From Dillenia suffruticosa (taxonomy: Eukaryota; Streptophyta; Magnoliopsida; Dilleniales; Dilleniaceae): a stretch of DNA of 64,000 bases. Made by a program: the position numbers and the translations under genes. Positions 34,493 through 46,393 of the stretch are shown in pieces. The notes beneath the pieces were generated by a model. The model made no database searches. It had not been told where the DNA came from and worked only from the letters and a program-made list of their open reading frames with translations. Position 1 is the first letter of the stretch; each line of letters begins with the position of its first letter. The stretch covers positions 16,944,608 through 17,008,607 of the forward strand of contig JAVTVX010000001.1 in the NCBI GenBank assembly GCA_033439265.1. The letters run 5' to 3'.

Positions 34493-34984
34493 GGGTTGGA
34501 TTTAATTTAAAATAATTTTCGGAATTATTTTTTGGGGTTTAAAATTTTGGGGTCCGGATCACGGATGAGTTTCGTGAATCCGAGAACACCGTAGGAATAC
34601 CCATGGCCCAATGATTACAAAACTAATTTTTGTTTAATTTTCCGAGCATGTTTGGGCCATGAAATGTCCGGTCGAAGTTTGCGACCGTACGGACATGAAA
34701 ACCTTAGATCTGTGACTTTAGAGGGCGGATCGATGCATGAAAATGATATAAATGAGTTCCTTGCATCTAGATCTACGGTTTTATATATTTTATTGTGTGA
34801 TTTGGGTGCCGGAAACTGGGATTTCCGAATGGCCGCGGAGGGCCGCGACTGGGGTGGTTGAATCCCACCATTTTTGGGCTTCTATCCTCCTAAAATCGAG
34901 AGTAGGATGTTTGGAGGATACCTACAAATATTTCCCAGTCGAAAAATGCAAGAAAAAACAGCTGGATTGGTGTTTTCCAGAAAA

Positions 34985-35550
34985 CGGGTCGAAAAACCCG
35001 TTACAGGACCCGTCGGGCGAAGAAGACCCGACCCAGACCCGCGGGCGCGTGACACACACGCGCCAGAAGGCGCGTCTGACTGGCGCGTGTAGTACACGCG
35101 CCACACAGGCGCGTGAACAGGCAGGGGTCAGCGGCCGGGTCGGACCCTGACCCGGACCGACCCGCCACCGACTCGACCGGGTAGGGTCGGACCGTTGACC
35201 GGGTCAACGGGGTCAACCCTGACCCGTTGACCAACCCGGTCAAAACCCGGCTCAACGCGGCTCAGCGCGTGACAGAGCGTGAGCCGCGCGCCGCGACTGG
35301 GCGCGCGTGAGCCGAGCCGGCCCTGGCGCGTGGCAGCGCGTCTGAGCCGCGCCGCGCGTCTGGCGCGTGAGCCAAACTGCTGCCAGCGCGTGGAGGCGCG
35401 TGGCAGCGCGTGGAGGCCCACCGCCGGCGCGTGGAGGCGCGCGGCGGCGCGTGGAGTGCACCGCCGGCGAGCGGCGGCGCGTGGAGTGCACCGCCGGCAA
35501 GCGGCGGCGCGTGTGGGCCCCCGGGTGGCGCGTGAAGTCGCTCAAAATTG
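34985..35550 (+). repeat. CpG-dense CGCGTG array in the leader of Copia element 1
   Basis: Irregular repeats around ggcgcgtg, for example gcgcgtggaggcgcgcggcg and ggcgcgtggagtgcaccgcc, the latter repeated with small changes near 35440-35510. It lies between the primer-binding site and gag. The overlapping Arg/Pro/Ala-rich frames are composition artefacts. Confidence 0.75.
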
Positions 35551-35983
35551 AATTTTTTCAATTTTTGGGGGGTCCTATATCCATAAATGTGATTTTTTGT
35601 GGGTTTTTGTGTGCCGAATCACAATCCAAATGGTAAGATGCGATTCCAAGTTGTGGTGTATGGTGTCCGTTGACTCATACGCTCGCTTTGGGGTCGTACT
35701 CAAGTCATTTTGGTCTTGATGATTCGTAGGGCGTACAAAAATGAGATAATAAGCATCTCCAAGTCACAAATATCTCTCTTAATGCGTTGAGAACTGTCGT
35801 ATTAAATTTTTTATAAATTTTTGCAAGGAGAGTAAACTGAATGATATGATCTGCGCGATTTTATCAGTAAATTTGGTTTATTCTCGAGAGACAAAAATCT
35901 AACGGGAATCTGAGGCAAGAGATGATGGGCCCCAGGGTGGGTACCGCGCCTCAGAATATACGAGATAAAGAGATCTATCGTGT

Positions 35984-36590
35984 ATGGGACAAAAGATTTG
36001 CCAAGTTATGGCAACGCTTAACAGTGGCATACACGATGACTTAGTCTCGTTTTTCGAGTCATATTTTATGAACATGTCGGTTCGATTCGTCCCAAAAGAG
36101 TATAGTGTTGCTCTCTTCGGCTCCTATGTGAGGATGCAGAAGAAAAGGGTTAATCATACAATGAAACAAATGTCGAGTATGATCACCGAGTTAATATATA
36201 CGGACGAGTAAATTTCGGATGGAATTTAGGTTCTGGATGTGATCCAGTTTTTACCTGATTCATGGGAAACCGTGAAATCCTTTTTCACATTTGACGAAAG
36301 TATTCGTACTTTCGTTGACGTGAGTACATATTATGAGCTCGATGAGGAGCACCTAGAGGCGAGTAGGCCACACTCGAGTCATGCTTATTCAGAGGAGTCA
36401 AGTAAGGACTTCCCCGGCGCTAAGCCTAGCGAACGAGACTCGAGATCTAGGTAATAAAAATCATCCGACAAAACCGACAACGAGGTACAAGAACGCAAGA
36501 AGAAGGAATTTGATTATACCAAAGTAAATTGCTACGCTTGAGGTAGATTTGGTCATTTCGCTCGTGAGTGTGACGAGCAGAAATTAATAT
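35984..36590 (+). pseudogene. Decayed Copia gag (element 1)
   Basis: Recognisable Copia gag features are spread over 35984-36580: a segment around MNMSVRFVPKEYSV, then VIQFLPDSWETVKSFFTFDE (the LPDSWE pattern of plant Copia gag), and at about 36530 a CCHC zinc knuckle whose second cysteine is a stop (CYA-stop-GRFGHFAREC). An internal stop separates the two halves at ~36210. Non-functional. Confidence 0.75.
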
Positions 36591-37009
36591 CCTTTTTCTT
36601 TACGTGGTTTGAGATTTGTCTCATTCACTATAATTCTCGTTGATTTCTCTCCTTTGAAATCAGGAGTAACCGACCACGTAACTCGAGACAGGAGTGCGTA
36701 AATATAGTTCCGTCAAGTATATCCTTAAGTTTGAAGGATTTACGTAAAAGACAAAGCATTTGTCGTTGTCAGAGGGAACGACACTTGTCATGACGTTCTT
36801 AATACTGTTGGCATTTGACGGATCTACAATTTAGTACATTGTCTAAAATTGACTACGATATGTGTGAAATCATTCCCTTGTTTTTAATACGATAATTTTC
36901 TAAATAATTCTGGTTTTAATCCATGATGAAATGTATGCATTGGGTATTACTCTTTCTAATGGTTTTTTAGTAGTTCTACTATTGACTTTACATCTGATTG
37001 CGTAGATGA

Positions 37010-38940
37010 TGATGTAAATGAATGACATAGTAGACTTAGACACATGGGGTAAGAGATGATGAATCGGTTAGTAGTGAGAGGTTTATTGGACCCGCTGACC
37101 AAATTCGAGTTACCCGTATGTGAATTTTGCCTAGTCGGCAAAATGACGAGAAAACCATTAGGCGATGCAATGAGAGCTGGGACTCCATTGCGGTTAACTT
37201 TTATGCCTTTCTTTATTTTTGTGGTCTTATGAGCATGAGAGCCAGAAATAGAGTTGTGTAGATAATTATAGACGCTTACATGCGTTTCGGTTCATCTATC
37301 TGATCTCGCATCAGTCTGAGGCATTAAACTGCTTCAGGAGGTTCATAAGCGAGATTGAGAGTCAATTAGACTCTTGGAACCGAGCGAGAACGCAAGTATT
37401 CGTCTAAACTACACATGAGACTCTGTTTCAATAAGAGTATTACGAGACTACTGACTAGTAGTCAGTTCCCCATTTGAGCTTTGGACAGGGAGGCAGCCTG
37501 ACCTTAGCCACTTGATGTTATGGGGTTGTGCCACGATTTCTCGCATTCACACGGTGAGTTAGGCCCGCGAGAAAATATGTGTTCTTAGGCGAACACGAAC
37601 GGCACTATAATCGAGATTGAGTCTCGTAATACTATATTTCTTGAGAATGATTTCCCTAAGAGAGGAGAAATCAATTTAGACCCTACCCTTTATGCGATGG
37701 ATGAGCCTAGTGGCTCGGGGAGCCCAGCGGCGGGATATAAGAATCCACTACGGATCTTGATCTCAGTGGGAGCGATCCATCAAGAGGTAAAGATTTTTCT
37801 CTCCTCCTAAGAGTGTCGAGAATGCGTATTTAAACGTTGTTTTCTCGATTGAGGATGAGACCTTCATTGCGACTCTAGAGGATGATGAAAAATCTAAAAC
37901 GGTTCGAGAGGCTCTCGAGAGTTTTGCAAAAGATGCAAAATACCGTTTATTGAAGGCCATAAATGAAAAGAAAGAGTTGATGAGAATCAACGGGGTCTGG
38001 GATCTAGTTGATTAGCCTAAGGGCGGAAGGACTATTGGGAACAAGTAGGTTCTCAAAGTCAAGATAAAGGTCAACGGATTGATGAAGAGATAAAGAACCC
38101 GTCTAGTAACCAAGGGTTACACTTAGACTGAGGGGTGGACTATCGAGGAATCATAGTCCAATTTATCTCGATCCGTTTATCTTTCAGCGATTGTCACGAA
38201 CATAGATCAAGAGTCACATCACAAGGACGTAAAGACCGCTTTCGTAGTGGAAGTCAAGATGAGGCGATCTACATAGAGCATCCCTTTGGGTTCGTTCTAG
38301 TAGATCAGGTATTGATTTTAGAAATCAAAATACGACCTTAAGCCATCATCGAGAAAGCGGCGCTTGAGATTTCACGAGAATGTGATATCTTATGGTTTTG
38401 TAATGATCGAGTAGGATCATTGCATATATCTGATACGTCACGATGACTCCTTTATGAGCATGTTCTCATATGTGGGTGACATACTGTTGGCCGGGAACAA
38501 CAGAGAGTATCCAATGACCATTGTAACATGGTTGCGAGGTTTTAGTTCATTCTCAGATTTTGGATCCATAGGGATCACTTAAGAATGGTGTTGACTCTTT
38601 AACAAGAGTTTTACATCAGGTAGATTCTTAAGCATTTCGAGAAGAGCGATGACAACCTAAAAGATACTCTAATCGCTAAAGATAAAAAGACTTGAATCTT
38701 GACACATGCCCTAGAATTTATAAAAAAATAAGGGAGATAAGTAGAATCCCTTACTCCAGTGCAAAATACATTTCTAGTGTATGCGATGAGGTATACACGT
38801 GTGATATACAATTTGATGTATGCGATGAGGCATACATGACCAGACGTTTATTTAGCAGTCGATCTGGTGAGTAGGTATTAATAGAATCCTGAAAGGGATC
38901 ACTGTAGAGCAGTGAAAAAGGATTCCGAAATATCTCATTT
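37010..38940 (+). pseudogene. Decayed Copia integrase and reverse transcriptase (element 1)
   Basis: Fragments in order: pre-integrase segment (LDPLTKFELPVCEFC, ~37085), integrase-core-like pieces through 37560, then RT pieces from ~37740. The RT active-site box survives only as SYVGDILLAGN near 38480, with the first Asp of YVDD replaced by Gly. Stop codons occur throughout. RNase H is not clear. Confidence 0.7.
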
Positions 38941-40560
38941 GAACTGCAGAGCTCTCCATGTGTTACGGATGAGGTGATTTGCGTTTTGTGGTTGAGATTC
39001 AGATACTGACTGGGAGTAGTGATCTGAATAAACGCAAAAGGTTTTATCTTCTTAGAGTAGTAAGAAGAGAACATGTATATCTCTATTTACGATAGAGACT
39101 GAGCTTGTAGTGTGCTCAATTGCAGTTCATGAGAATGGATGGCTTCAAAAATTTTTTGGAAGACTTAGGGATTGTGACAGATAGTGGGAGGTCAATGATG
39201 ATTATTGTGATAATCAGACCGACACTGTCATCAAAAGAGACCCTAAGTGTAATAGCAAAGCCAAACACATTAATACCGAAGACCACTATGAGAGATATTA
39301 CCGAGAAGGGTATTGTGACATCTAAGTACACCTCAGCATGAGAGCTGATCTCTTCAGAAAACCCGTTGTGAGAGATTCCTTTGTGAGGTAAGGAATCATT
39401 GGGTTTAATGTACTTTAACATTTCTCCTTATATACTGTTTTAGATGCTTATTTTAATATATGACATGTATGCATTATTGAGTCACATATTTATTTCATGC
39501 ATCATTTGTTGTCATATATTATGATCTTGTGATAAAAGATGTGTCAGGCAGGCGTGGTTGACTCTCTCACACGAGTGACCACCTCCGACTCTGAGTGAGC
39601 GGAGATGAGACGGATTCTAGTTGTAAGAGGCTTTGAGAGTAGCCCTACTAGAACATAAGTCGCCCTGATATGTGTTCAGGATGAGGTCATATGCGATATG
39701 ACCGACATGGAAATACCCACATGGAAATACCCACATCCATGTTGCCTGTAAGTAGCCAGGTTTGAGATCTCAGATATCACCTGCGATTTGTGATATTGTC
39801 TCTGAGTTGCTCTCTCTGAGATCTCTGGGTAAAGTCTTATGTGTAGTCTGAGTCCCGTACCTGTACAGTGTTAGAGAAATCTGACATATACCCTTTGAGA
39901 GATGGGGGAATAACACTGTGGCACGTGTTTCATACCACGTGTGATCAGACGACCATGGGATAGTGGGAGCTATTATTTGAGACGATAGTTTGATCATGAT
40001 CCCCGGTTCCCACTGTGTGAGACCTGAGATCCATTGGGTGGGATCTCTTATGCCCTTATTACTTTCGGCTGTCTCTAGAAGTATTGGTTCAGTGTTGCTA
40101 CTTTAGTCTGTTTACCTATGGCCCGGAAGATAAATTGAGGTCTAAGGGGCAGGTCTAGGAAAGCAGTTGAATTGAGACCGATAGATTCGAGTTTGGGAAA
40201 AGGAAGGCCAATAGTCATTACATCATTGTTATGTATTCATAGGTCGACCTATTGTGTTAATCCATGTTGGGATTCAAACATAATAATGAATACATAGTCG
40301 AGCAAATTGATTGGGGATCACTTTCAATGAGGAAAGTGGCTCGATGGATGTAAATGCATTGAGTCTGGGGTATAGCGAGTTATTTTTATACTAACGGTGA
40401 CTACTCGATCATCCTAACAGGTGTATCGAGAAGTCTTTGTTTGCAGGTGTATTCGCCGGTCGCACGACGCCCAATCCAGTATGAAAGTCCAGTAGGGTGA
40501 TGTGATAGATCGCATGAGTTGTGATCTTGTGATTGACGGAAATGAAATGCCCTCATGTGC

Positions 40561-40570
40561 AAGTGGGAGA
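40561..40570 (+). other. Polypurine tract of Copia element 1
   Basis: aagtgggaga immediately before the 3' LTR, the plus-strand primer position. Confidence 0.8.
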
Positions 40571-41016
40571 TGTTGGGATATGCCCAAGAGGGGCATTGTG
40601 GTAATTTGGGAATAATGGGGTAACTCCCATTATCCCCAATAACCACCCTATTAACCACTCATGTGGTAACTCCCCCAATAGAGCCCTCTTTCCTTCTGCG
40701 GGATGTGACATGAAAGAAACCATGTGAGGAGATGGCTAGGGTTTCATAGCACTTCTCTAGAGAGAGAGAAAAGAGTGAGGGATGGAGATTTTCGCGTAGG
40801 AAAATCTCCCATCGTCAGACGATTCACCGGACACGAGGCTTGAGGCGTCGTGGATTTGAGGTGATGGTTCGATTGCGTGATCACCATCCGACCGTGCGAT
40901 CCGTTCGAGGGACATCGCGACACGGTGGATTTTGGAGACCGCCCAATAGAGGTATTTATCTCGAAAATTCCGAAACTATTTAATTCACGCTTCCGCATGC
41001 GCGATTAAATCCAACA
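40571..41016 (+). repeat. 3' LTR of Copia element 1 (446 bp)
   Basis: Starts TGTTGGGATATGCCC and ends AAATCCAACA; followed by TSD ATTTG (41017-41021). Confidence 0.9.
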
Positions 41017-41021
41017 ATTTG

Positions 41022-41344
41022 TATAAAAAATTTAACTTTTATTCATGAAATCTTATATTTTGTACTAAGATTTGATTACTTTTATTAAAATATACGACTA
41101 CAAAAATAGAAGAAAGTTCAAACAAGTTGAAAACCTCTTTTTATCAATAGTTTCAAAAGTATATAGTTCATACTCCATGGTCTTTGAGTATCACATATCT
41201 TTCACACTTGCCTGTACCCCTGCAAAAAGAAACTCTTTTTCTTGTCATTTGTTGTTTGACTCTAGATTGCGAGTTTTGGTGTAACAGCTGAGTTGAATTA
41301 TTTTTTTTATGATTTCGAGATCATAGGTTCAATATATGAAAATA
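41022..41344. other. Unit 2 host DNA between two LTR elements
   Basis: 41145-41220 ('ccatggtctttgagtatcac', 'tctttcacacttgcctgt') matches 26225-26290 of unit 1. No gene. Confidence 0.65.
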
Positions 41345-41349
41345 GTTTC
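41345..41349 (+). repeat. Left target-site duplication GTTTC
   Basis: GTTTC before TGATGTGATC; it recurs at 43362-43366. Confidence 0.9.
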
Positions 41350-43361
41350 TGATGTGATCATCAAGACTGCAAGAAATTTACAAGATTCAACTCAAATTCC
41401 AGTTGGGACGGTTACAAAAATTCGAGTTAAAAGGTTCAAATATGTACTGAATAACTTAATTCAGAGAGTTTTACAATAAAAAATTGAAGTCCAAATAAAT
41501 GAAGAACTAAAAGGGGTCTCAATTATACTCATGCAAGCTCAGTTTGAAGAATAAAAGGCCCAAAACTACCCAAAACCAAGTGAGGACGAAAATAAAGAAA
41601 AATAGTAGTAAAACTTGGTCAAAGTAGTTTGATTTATTTAGTTTTCTAATTTTTATTTTTTTGTAACTTATGTTTAGTTTTCTAATTCTTTATTATTTAG
41701 AGAGTTACTAAATTTTTAGTTGTCAATTATATTTTTACCTTTAGACTATAAATAGGCCATTATACATTGTGTAAAAAATTGTGAGGATTCTTCACACATG
41801 TCTTGTTCTTTTGAGAACTTTGAATTTATTCAAGATATGAGTTTTGTTTAGTTTTTTGACTTATCAATTTAGTTTTCGAACCATCTAAACTGTGGCGTCA
41901 TTCATTCCATTTTTATACCAAGATTCTTGATCTAGTGAGAAACGGGTCTAAAGTTATATACCTTAGATTCTTCCTCCTTTAGGATAAGGGTTGAGATCTT
42001 TAATTCCACCGATTCAAATAATTCGTTGGGACGATTTTTGGGTTAAATTAACTTGTTCGTGGGTTCTAGGGTATTTATACCCAACGGGTTCACATCAATT
42101 GGTATCAGAGCAATTTCGGGTTATCCTTCAAGTTGTTCATACTTGTCTATAATTGTTCATATTTGTCTATAATTTTTCATAAAACAAAGACAGTTTCCAA
42201 TTTTTTTTCTTTTCTTTTATTGTTTCTTCTTTATTTCTTTTTTTTTTCTTATTTGTTCACCTTATTTATTTTCTTCCTTTATTCACCTTTCTTATTTAAT
42301 TCATTCCATATTTGTTTCTTTCTTAATTTGGAATTTTTCCAAATTTGTGAGTTTGCTTATTTCTCACTTATTTTCATTCTTTATTTTTCTTGTTATTCTT
42401 TTTTTTTGAATTTCACAAGACTATTATTTTTTTGAGTTAATTTCAAAGAGTTGTTAATTCCTTAAGATGGCAAGAGACATGTTTGATGGATTGAATTCAT
42501 TGAGACTTTTCCTGAGCAAAATGCGGTTGCGGATGCATTTTAACACAGGTGACGATTTGGGGACAAATCGTTGTCAAGAAGGGGGGAATGATGTGATCAT
42601 CAAGACTGTAAGAAATTTACAAGATTCAACTCAAGTTCCAGTTGGGGAGGTAACAAAAGTTCGAGTTAAAAGATTCAAACATGTACTGAATAACTTAATT
42701 CAGAGAGTTTTACAATAAGAAATTGAAACCCAAATGAATGAAGAACTAAAAGGGGTCTCAATTATACTCATGCAAACCCAGTTGGAAGAATAAAAGGCCC
42801 AAAACTACCCAAAACCAAGGGAAGACGAAAATAAAGAAAAATAGCAGCAAGACTTGGTCAAAATAGTTTGATTTATTTAGTTTTCTAATTTTTATTTTTT
42901 TGTAACTTATATTTAGTTTTCTAATTCTTTATTGTTTAGGGAGTTACTAAATTTTTAATTGTCAATTATATTTTTACCTTTAGTCTATAAATAGGTCATT
43001 ATACATTGTGTAAAAAAAACACTTTGGAGAGAATTAATAAAATTGTGAAGATTCTTCACACATGTCTTGTTCTTTTGAGAACTTTGAACTTATTCAAGAT
43101 ATGAGTTTTGTTTAGTTTTTTGACTTATCAATCTAGTTTTCGAACTATCTAAATTGTGGCGTCATTCATTCCATCTTTATACCAAGATTCTTGATCTAGT
43201 GAGAAACGGGTCTAAGGTCATATACCTTAGATTCTTCCTCCTTTAGGGCAAGAGTTGAGGTCTTTAATTCCACCGGTTCAAATAATTCGTTGGGACGATT
43301 TTTGGGCTAAATTAACTTGTTCGTGGGTTCTAGAGTTTTTATACCCAACGGGTTCACATCA
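41350..43361 (+). mobile_element. Internally deleted gypsy-type LTR element, 2.0 kb
   Basis: LTRs at 41350-42097 (748 bp) and 42589-43361 (773 bp) share TGATGTGATCATCAAG at the start and GGGTTCACATCA at the end. PBS TGGTATCAGAGC at 42100-42111; PPT aagaaggggggaa just before the second LTR; TSD GTTTC. The LTR length difference is a ~25-bp gap near 41785. The ~490-bp interior has one short frame from ATG 42467: MARDMFDGLN at the start, then GDDLGTNRCQEGGND near its end. The latter is the usual C-terminal tail of plant gypsy pol, so nearly all of gag-pol has been deleted, leaving a TRIM/LARD-like derivative. Confidence 0.85.
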
Positions 43362-43366
43362 GTTTC
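43362..43366 (+). repeat. Right target-site duplication GTTTC
   Basis: Matches 41345-41349. Confidence 0.9.
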
Positions 43367-43814
43367 TTTACAAAAATACAAGGGAAAGGCTATATACATA
43401 TACGTCCACCCTCCCCATACCTCAACACTAAGCCAGAGAGCACTCTGTGCATCGGGTGAGCCCTTTCGTTGCTTGACTCTAGTGCCAGCCATTGCATATT
43501 TTCTGGTTTGATAGTTCAATTCTGCATCTAGAAGAAATCTTCCGGACCCTTTCAGTTTTTAGTTAACCTTGTCTATACACCATAAGGTCAAAAGATCCCT
43601 GCACATGGAATTGTCATAAACGACTTAGCAACTTTGTGGTCCTTGCCCCCTGAAATGAGACTCACTCATGTGAAACCACCAGCTCCTTGAACTGGGCGAA
43701 AAATTTGATATTTTTTCCTTCATGTATTCTTTTCTATCCTATCACAAAGGCTATCCCATCCCATTTCCTAGGGCAAGTCACTCTCTCTCTCTCTCTCTCT
43801 CCCACAAGAAGACA
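43367..43814. other. Unit 2 host DNA
   Basis: 43510-43690 matches 26580-26760 ('ttagttaaccttgtc', 'cagcaactttgtggtccttg'/'tagcaactttgtggtccttg'), and 43781-43802 is the shared CT microsatellite. No gene. Confidence 0.65.
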
Positions 43815-44711
43815 GAGAAGGAGATCATCATGTAAGCATCATAGCTCCCAAGTTTGTAAAACAAAAAACAATTCCTTGTGAAGGAAAATAAGGCGATGGA
43901 TGAAGAAAACAGAGAAGCACTCATGGCAAACAGCAAAAAACTCACCCCTCAAACTCACATATCTTAATATGAATCTGTTTACACATGTATTTTGGTCAAT
44001 ACTTTATTGTATTTCCACTAAAAGTCAAGAGAAAGGAAATTCATATGCATAAGATATAATGTCTATCTATATATAACCTATTAATTCCAAATATCGTAGA
44101 AATTTGTAAACCTTACTTAAATTCAACCCAAACCGTTTTATAGCAGGGAGTACTAGGAAAGTTCCCACGAAAGAGGTGGAACTCGTCTGTTCTCACTTAA
44201 GTACCTCTTTCTTTGGACAAATATTTGTCACTATACAGAACTTTCCTAAATATGTTATGTTATCGCATACTAGAAAATGAGTTTTATAAAAGTTTGGATC
44301 ACAAATTTAAATATGAACAAAGAGAGATAAAAAATATGATCAAATGAAAAAGAAAAATAAGAATAAAGATTTATCAAGAAAACAAGATTGAAGAATGAAG
44401 AGAATTTTCTTCTATTGAGTGTGAAAGAGAAATAATCTCAATATTACAAAGATAGAGAAAGAAAGAACAGAGATTTTGAAAGAGAAATTATTTTTCAAGT
44501 TATGTTTACAAAAGAAGAGAAAACCCCTATTTATAGAAAATGGTGGGAGAGAGAAAGAAGAAAAAAAATAAAAAATATTGGATGGAGTAGACAAATGACT
44601 GCAACGGCTATATAGCCGTTGGAATTGACATTGGGGCTCCAACGGCTATATAGCTGTTGGAGCTAGAGAACATGGACCCACTTGGGTCAAAAATCTTGGA
44701 CCCAAGTGGGC

Positions 44712-44960
44712 TTATATATTTTTAATACTCTCCTTCAAGTTTGGCGAATATATGTCGATAAAGCCTAACTTGTCGAGAATATTATTCATATGACTAGCCG
44801 TAATTCTTTTAGTAAAAATATTAGCAAATTGTTCACTACTCTTTACGTGAGGAGTGATTATGATCTTATCTTCAATCTTTTGTCGTATAAAATGATAATC
44901 CACCTCAATATGTTTGGTACGCTCATAAAACTCTGGATTTGATGCAATATGAATAGCCAA
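44712..44960 (-). pseudogene. Duplicated 3' end of Copia element 2 pol (RNase H tail)
   Basis: 82-codon open frame on the minus strand matching the tail of 45859-46206 ([20 protein letters not shown], then the end [11 protein letters not shown]). The rest of pol is absent because the duplication breakpoint cuts it. Confidence 0.8.
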
Positions 44961-45249
44961 CTGGTTATCACAGAGAAGGAGATCATCATGTAAGCATCAT
45001 AGCTCCCAAGTTTGTAAAACAAACAACAATTCCTTGTGAAGGAAAATAAGGCGATGGATGAAGAAAACAGAGAAGCACTCATGGCAAACAGCAAAAAACT
45101 CACCCCTCAAACTCACATATCTTAATATTAGAATCTGTTTACACATGTATTTTGGTCAATACTTTATTTTATTTCCACTAAAAGTCAAGAGAAAGGAAAT
45201 TCATATGCATAAGATATAATGTCTATCTATATATAACCTATTAATTCCA

Positions 45250-45254
45250 AATAT
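45250..45254 (+). repeat. Target-site duplication AATAT of Copia element 2 (left)
   Basis: AATAT before CGTAGAAATTTG; matches 50586-50590. Confidence 0.8.
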
Positions 45255-45858
45255 CGTAGAAATTTGTAAACCTTACTTAAATTCAACCCAAACCGTTTTA
45301 TAGCAGGGAGTACTAGGAAAGTTCCCACGAAAGAGGTGGAACTCGTTTGTTCTCACTTAAATACCTCTTTCTTTGGACAAATATTTGTCACTATACAGAA
45401 TTTTCCTAAATATGTTATGTTATCGCATACTAGAGAATGAGTTTTATAAAAGTTTGGATCACAAATTTAAATATGAACAAAGAGAGATAAAAAATATGAT
45501 CAAATGAAAAAGAAAAATAAGGATAAAAATTTATCAAGAAAACAAGATTGAAGAATAAAGAGAATTTTCTTCTATTGAGTGTGAAAGAGAAATAATCTCA
45601 ATATTACAAAGATAGAAAAAGAGAGAACAGAGATTGTCTTTCAAGTTGTGTTTACAAAAGAAGAGAGAATGCTTATTTATAGAAGATGGTGGGAGAGAAA
45701 AAAAAAGAAAAAAAATAAAAAATATTGGATGGAGTGGACAAATGACTCCAACGACTATATAGCCATTGGAATTGACACTGGGGCTCCAACGGCTATATAG
45801 CTGTTGAAGTTAGAGAACATGGGTCCACTTGGGTCAAAAATCTTGGGCCCAAGTGGGC

Positions 45859-46206
45859 CTATATATTTTTAACACTCCCCCTCAAGTTTGGCGAATATAT
45901 ATCAATGGAGCTTAATTTGTCGAGAATATTATTCATGTGACAAGCCGTAATTCCCTTGGTAAAAATATCAGTAAGTTGTTCACTACTCTTTACGTGAGGG
46001 GTGGTTGTGATCTTATTTTCAATCTTTTGTCGTATAAAATGACAATTCACCTCAATATGCTTGGTACGTTCATGAAACACTGGATTTGATGCAATGTGAA
46101 TAGCCGACCGGTTATCACAAAAAAACTGAATTGGTATTATGATCTTGAACTCCAAGTCTTCAACTAGGGTTTTAAGCCATATAATCTCACTTGTTGATGC
46201 TATCAT
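45859..46206 (-). pseudogene. Copia RNase H segment (element 2)
   Basis: Open frame of 115 residues. [20 protein letters not shown] and HIEVNCHFIRQKI are typical of Copia RNase H (DN-SAI--A-NPV-H-R-KHI). It extends into the LTR start, as pol tails do. Confidence 0.8.
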
Positions 46207-46393
46207 AACTCTATATTTCGCTTCCGCACTAGATCTTGAAACTACTGATTGTTTCTTGTTTCTTGTTTCTCCAAGACATGAGATTACCTCCCATAAACAT
46301 GCAAAAACCTATTGTAGACCTTCTAGCTTGAGAATTTTCGACCCAATCCGCATCACAATATCCAATAATTTCAGAACTTCGGTTTTACTTCAT

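Larger units (their letters stand above)
34006..41016 (+). mobile_element. Copia LTR retrotransposon 1, 7.0 kb, non-autonomous
   Basis: LTRs at 34006-34479 and 40571-41016 (TGTTGGGATATG ... TTAAATCCAACA), TSD ATTTG. The primer-binding site TGGTATCAGAGC (34481-34492) is complementary to initiator tRNA-Met, and the polypurine tract is aagtgggaga (40561-40570). The LTRs are nearly identical: I count two substitutions plus one 28-bp tandem duplication in the 5' LTR. The internal region holds a GC-rich leader (about 34985-35550) and decayed gag, integrase and RT. The insertion is young by LTR identity, yet the coding region is badly broken. Confidence 0.9.
43815..46119. repeat. Tandem duplication of about 1.15 kb spanning host flank, Copia LTR and pol end
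   Basis: Copy 1 is 43815-44972; copy 2 is 44973-46119. Each has ~280 bp of host flank, one LTR (44095-44727 and 45255-45874) and ~245 bp of the Copia pol 3' end. The junction at 44970-44975 joins 'ggttatcaca' of pol to 'gagaaggagatc' of the host flank, with a 3-bp ACA overlap, so the duplication formed after insertion. Confidence 0.85.

Noticed and set aside
34752..35636. Overlapping Arg/Pro/Ala-rich frames in the Copia 1 leader
   Set aside because: Same composition artefact; they overlap each other on both strands and have no domain.
42133..42435. Phe/Leu/Ser-rich frame inside the deleted gypsy element
   Set aside because: T-rich leader sequence after the PBS; no Gag resemblance.
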